Source: JAAYCO01 sp964632015
Lineage (GTDB): Bacteria; Planctomycetota; Phycisphaerae; SM23-33
Direction: 5' to 3'
Assembly: GCA_964632015.1 (NCBI GenBank)
Contig: CAZWAT010000001.1
Location: 10,274-74,273 of the forward strand
Length of the DNA: 64,000 bases
The notes under the pieces are model-generated. The model had not been told where the DNA came from and searched no databases. It saw nothing but the letters and a program-made list of their open reading frames with translations. Position 1 is the first letter of the stretch. Each line of letters begins with the position of its first letter. This document shows, piece after piece, positions 62,801-64,000 of this stretch. The translations under genes were made by a program, and so were the position numbers.

Positions 62801-64000
62801 ATGTATAAACGTCGCATAATAGCCTTCATGATCATCGCCGGGGTGATGCTCCTCACGCTGGTGGGTCGACTTGCCCACCTGCAGATAGTGCAGGTCAACG
62901 AACACCGTGAACAGTGGGAACAATCGATGCGCAGGGAACAATCGCTTCCCGCGCCGAGGGGTAGAATCATGGACGCCAAGGGCAAGATCCTTGCCGTCGA
63001 TCTGCCATGCAAGGATTTCTGCTTCGATTACCGTCTTCTTGTGAAAGATCCGCAGTGGGAACGGTCGCAGGTGTCAAGACTCAGGCGTGAAAACGACCTC
63101 ACCCATGACGAAGCGAAGGCGATGTTCGATCATCAGTTGCGCCAGACATGGGAGCTTGCCGAAAAACTCGCCGCCGCCACAAACTCAGACCTTGACGAAA
63201 AGGTTCGCGACGTCGTGCAAGCCGTCCAGAGGGTCAAGCACGCGGTCGCCAGGCGGACGGGCAGGCGCAACATTATCGTAGCCGAGGAACGCCGCATGCA
63301 CCCCGTCGTCGAAACCCTCGACGACGAAACCGCGATATTCGCCGAGTCGCAGATAGCACAAGGCAATACAATCGGAGCGGCAGTGAGGCCCGGAAACAAA
63401 AGATTCTACCCATACGGCGACATCGCTTGTCACGTCATCGGCCTGACCGGACCTGTCACCGCCGAACAGCTTGAGAAAATCAACACGGACAACGGCGACG
63501 ATACCACCACCCGCGACGACTACCGCAGCGGAGACATCATCGGCATCAGCGGACTTGAGCGGATGTGCGAACCTATACTTCGCGGCAGACGCGGACGCAT
63601 CGTACAAGCGGGAGGCTGGCGAAAACCTTTGCAGATCGAACACGTTCCCGCACAGCGAGGAACCGACGTTCATCTGACGCTCGATATCGCACTGCAAAGA
63701 GAGTTGGCCGAACTCATCAAGCGCAGCGGTTACACCGGATCGGCAGTGGTAATCTCGATCGAACGCAACGAAGTGCTCGCGATGGTGTCGGTTCCCACAT
63801 ACGACCTCAACACGTACTATTCTGAGTACACCCAACTTCTCGCCGACGATGTCAATCTTCCCCTGACACATCGGGCCATTCGCCAGAAGGTGCAGCCTGG
63901 GTCAATCATAAAACCATTCGTCGCCCTCGAGGGCATGGCCGAGGGGATAATCACCCGCCATTCCACCTATGAATGCAACGGGCACCTGTACCCCGACGAT
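62801..64000 (+). CDS. mrdA: Penicillin-binding protein 2, transpeptidase (partial, C-terminus beyond window)
   Basis: 400 codons visible. Short basic tail and one membrane helix (IIAFMIIAGVMLLTLVGRLAHLQIV, ~6-30), a dimerisation domain starting RREQSLPAPRGRIMDAKGKILA, a pedestal region and the start of the transpeptidase domain with SxxK as PGSIIKPF. It synthesises cross-links for the elongating wall. The ATG at 62801 has no Shine-Dalgarno; the same frame is open back to 62705 with only a TTG as alternative. The downstream SxN and KTG motifs lie outside the window. Confidence 0.94.
   Translation, partial: MYKRRIIAFMIIAGVMLLTLVGRLAHLQIVQVNEHREQWEQSMRREQSLPAPRGRIMDAKGKILAVDLPCKDFCFDYRLLVKDPQWERSQVSRLRRENDLTHDEAKAMFDHQLRQTWELAEKLAAATNSDLDEKVRDVVQAVQRVKHAVARRTGRRNIIVAEERRMHPVVETLDDETAIFAESQIAQGNTIGAAVRPGNKRFYPYGDIACHVIGLTGPVTAEQLEKINTDNGDDTTTRDDYRSGDIIGISGLERMCEPILRGRRGRIVQAGGWRKPLQIEHVPAQRGTDVHLTLDIALQRELAELIKRSGYTGSAVVISIERNEVLAMVSVPTYDLNTYYSEYTQLLADDVNLPLTHRAIRQKVQPGSIIKPFVALEGMAEGIITRHSTYECNGHLYPDD

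Overview
The window comes from a Gram-negative-type bacterium with moderately high GC. It is most probably a planctomycete of the Phycisphaerae or a close relative. This placement is inferred from gene content, with no marker phylogeny behind it: an A/V-type ATPase operon carrying the DUF2764 subunit, a membrane VWA protein of the kind common in planctomycetes, a DUF2617 protein, three Gfo/Idh oxidoreductases, a PF04734 ceramidase-like hydrolase, and lipid-A-type acyltransferase together with MreC/MreD/PBP2. Nearly all the sequence is chromosomal housekeeping or catabolic DNA. I see no prophage, integrase, insertion sequence or CRISPR array.

Layout. 1-4710 (minus): V-type ATPase subunits E, DUF2764, A, B and D (D cut by the window edge). 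5047-15410: an orphan gene, an alpha-glucan pair (GH57 amylase and GT4 glycogen synthase-like), pyrD, aroB, a membrane protein, a deoxyhypusine-synthase-like protein, tRNA-Val(UAC), a Gfo/Idh oxidoreductase and a DUF2617 protein. 15621-24196: VWA membrane protein, response regulator/HD-GYP, then a TetR-RND cassette with a clear operator palindrome. 24393-28717: nitrogen block with a sigma-54 promoter, amt, glnK and two paralogous outer-membrane porin-like proteins. 28853-32009: a second sigma-54-like site, a structured non-coding stretch, Gfo/Idh, DUF378 and a PAP2 lipoprotein. 32019-39495: acyltransferase and YhaM-type nuclease from one divergent promoter, GNAT, BaiN-type flavoprotein and a 1191-residue AsmA-like protein.

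39655-48553 is the most interesting block. It is a divergent amino-sugar cluster: FGGY kinase, ceramidase-like hydrolase, a strongly altered NagB-like protein, NagA and a GntR regulator on the minus strand; DeoR regulator, class III aminotransferase and Gfo/Idh dehydrogenase on the plus strand. The NagB homologue has lost the phosphate loop of normal glucosamine-6-phosphate deaminases. The pathway may therefore act on an unusual amino sugar or aminocyclitol.

48663-64000: hflX, cdaR-cdaA (c-di-AMP synthesis), folP, CLC channel, a two-domain membrane/periplasmic protein, a repeat-bearing gene-free stretch, uvrA, GNAT, mreC, mreD and the start of PBP2.

A recurring theme is translation without a leader. 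Several genes (VWA, acyltransferase, yhaM-like, the nag GntR gene, possibly uvrA) have a -10-like hexamer ending 6-14 nt before the start codon and no Shine-Dalgarno sequence, while many neighbours have strong Shine-Dalgarno sites. In one case two divergent leaderless promoters appear to share a single palindromic -35 box.
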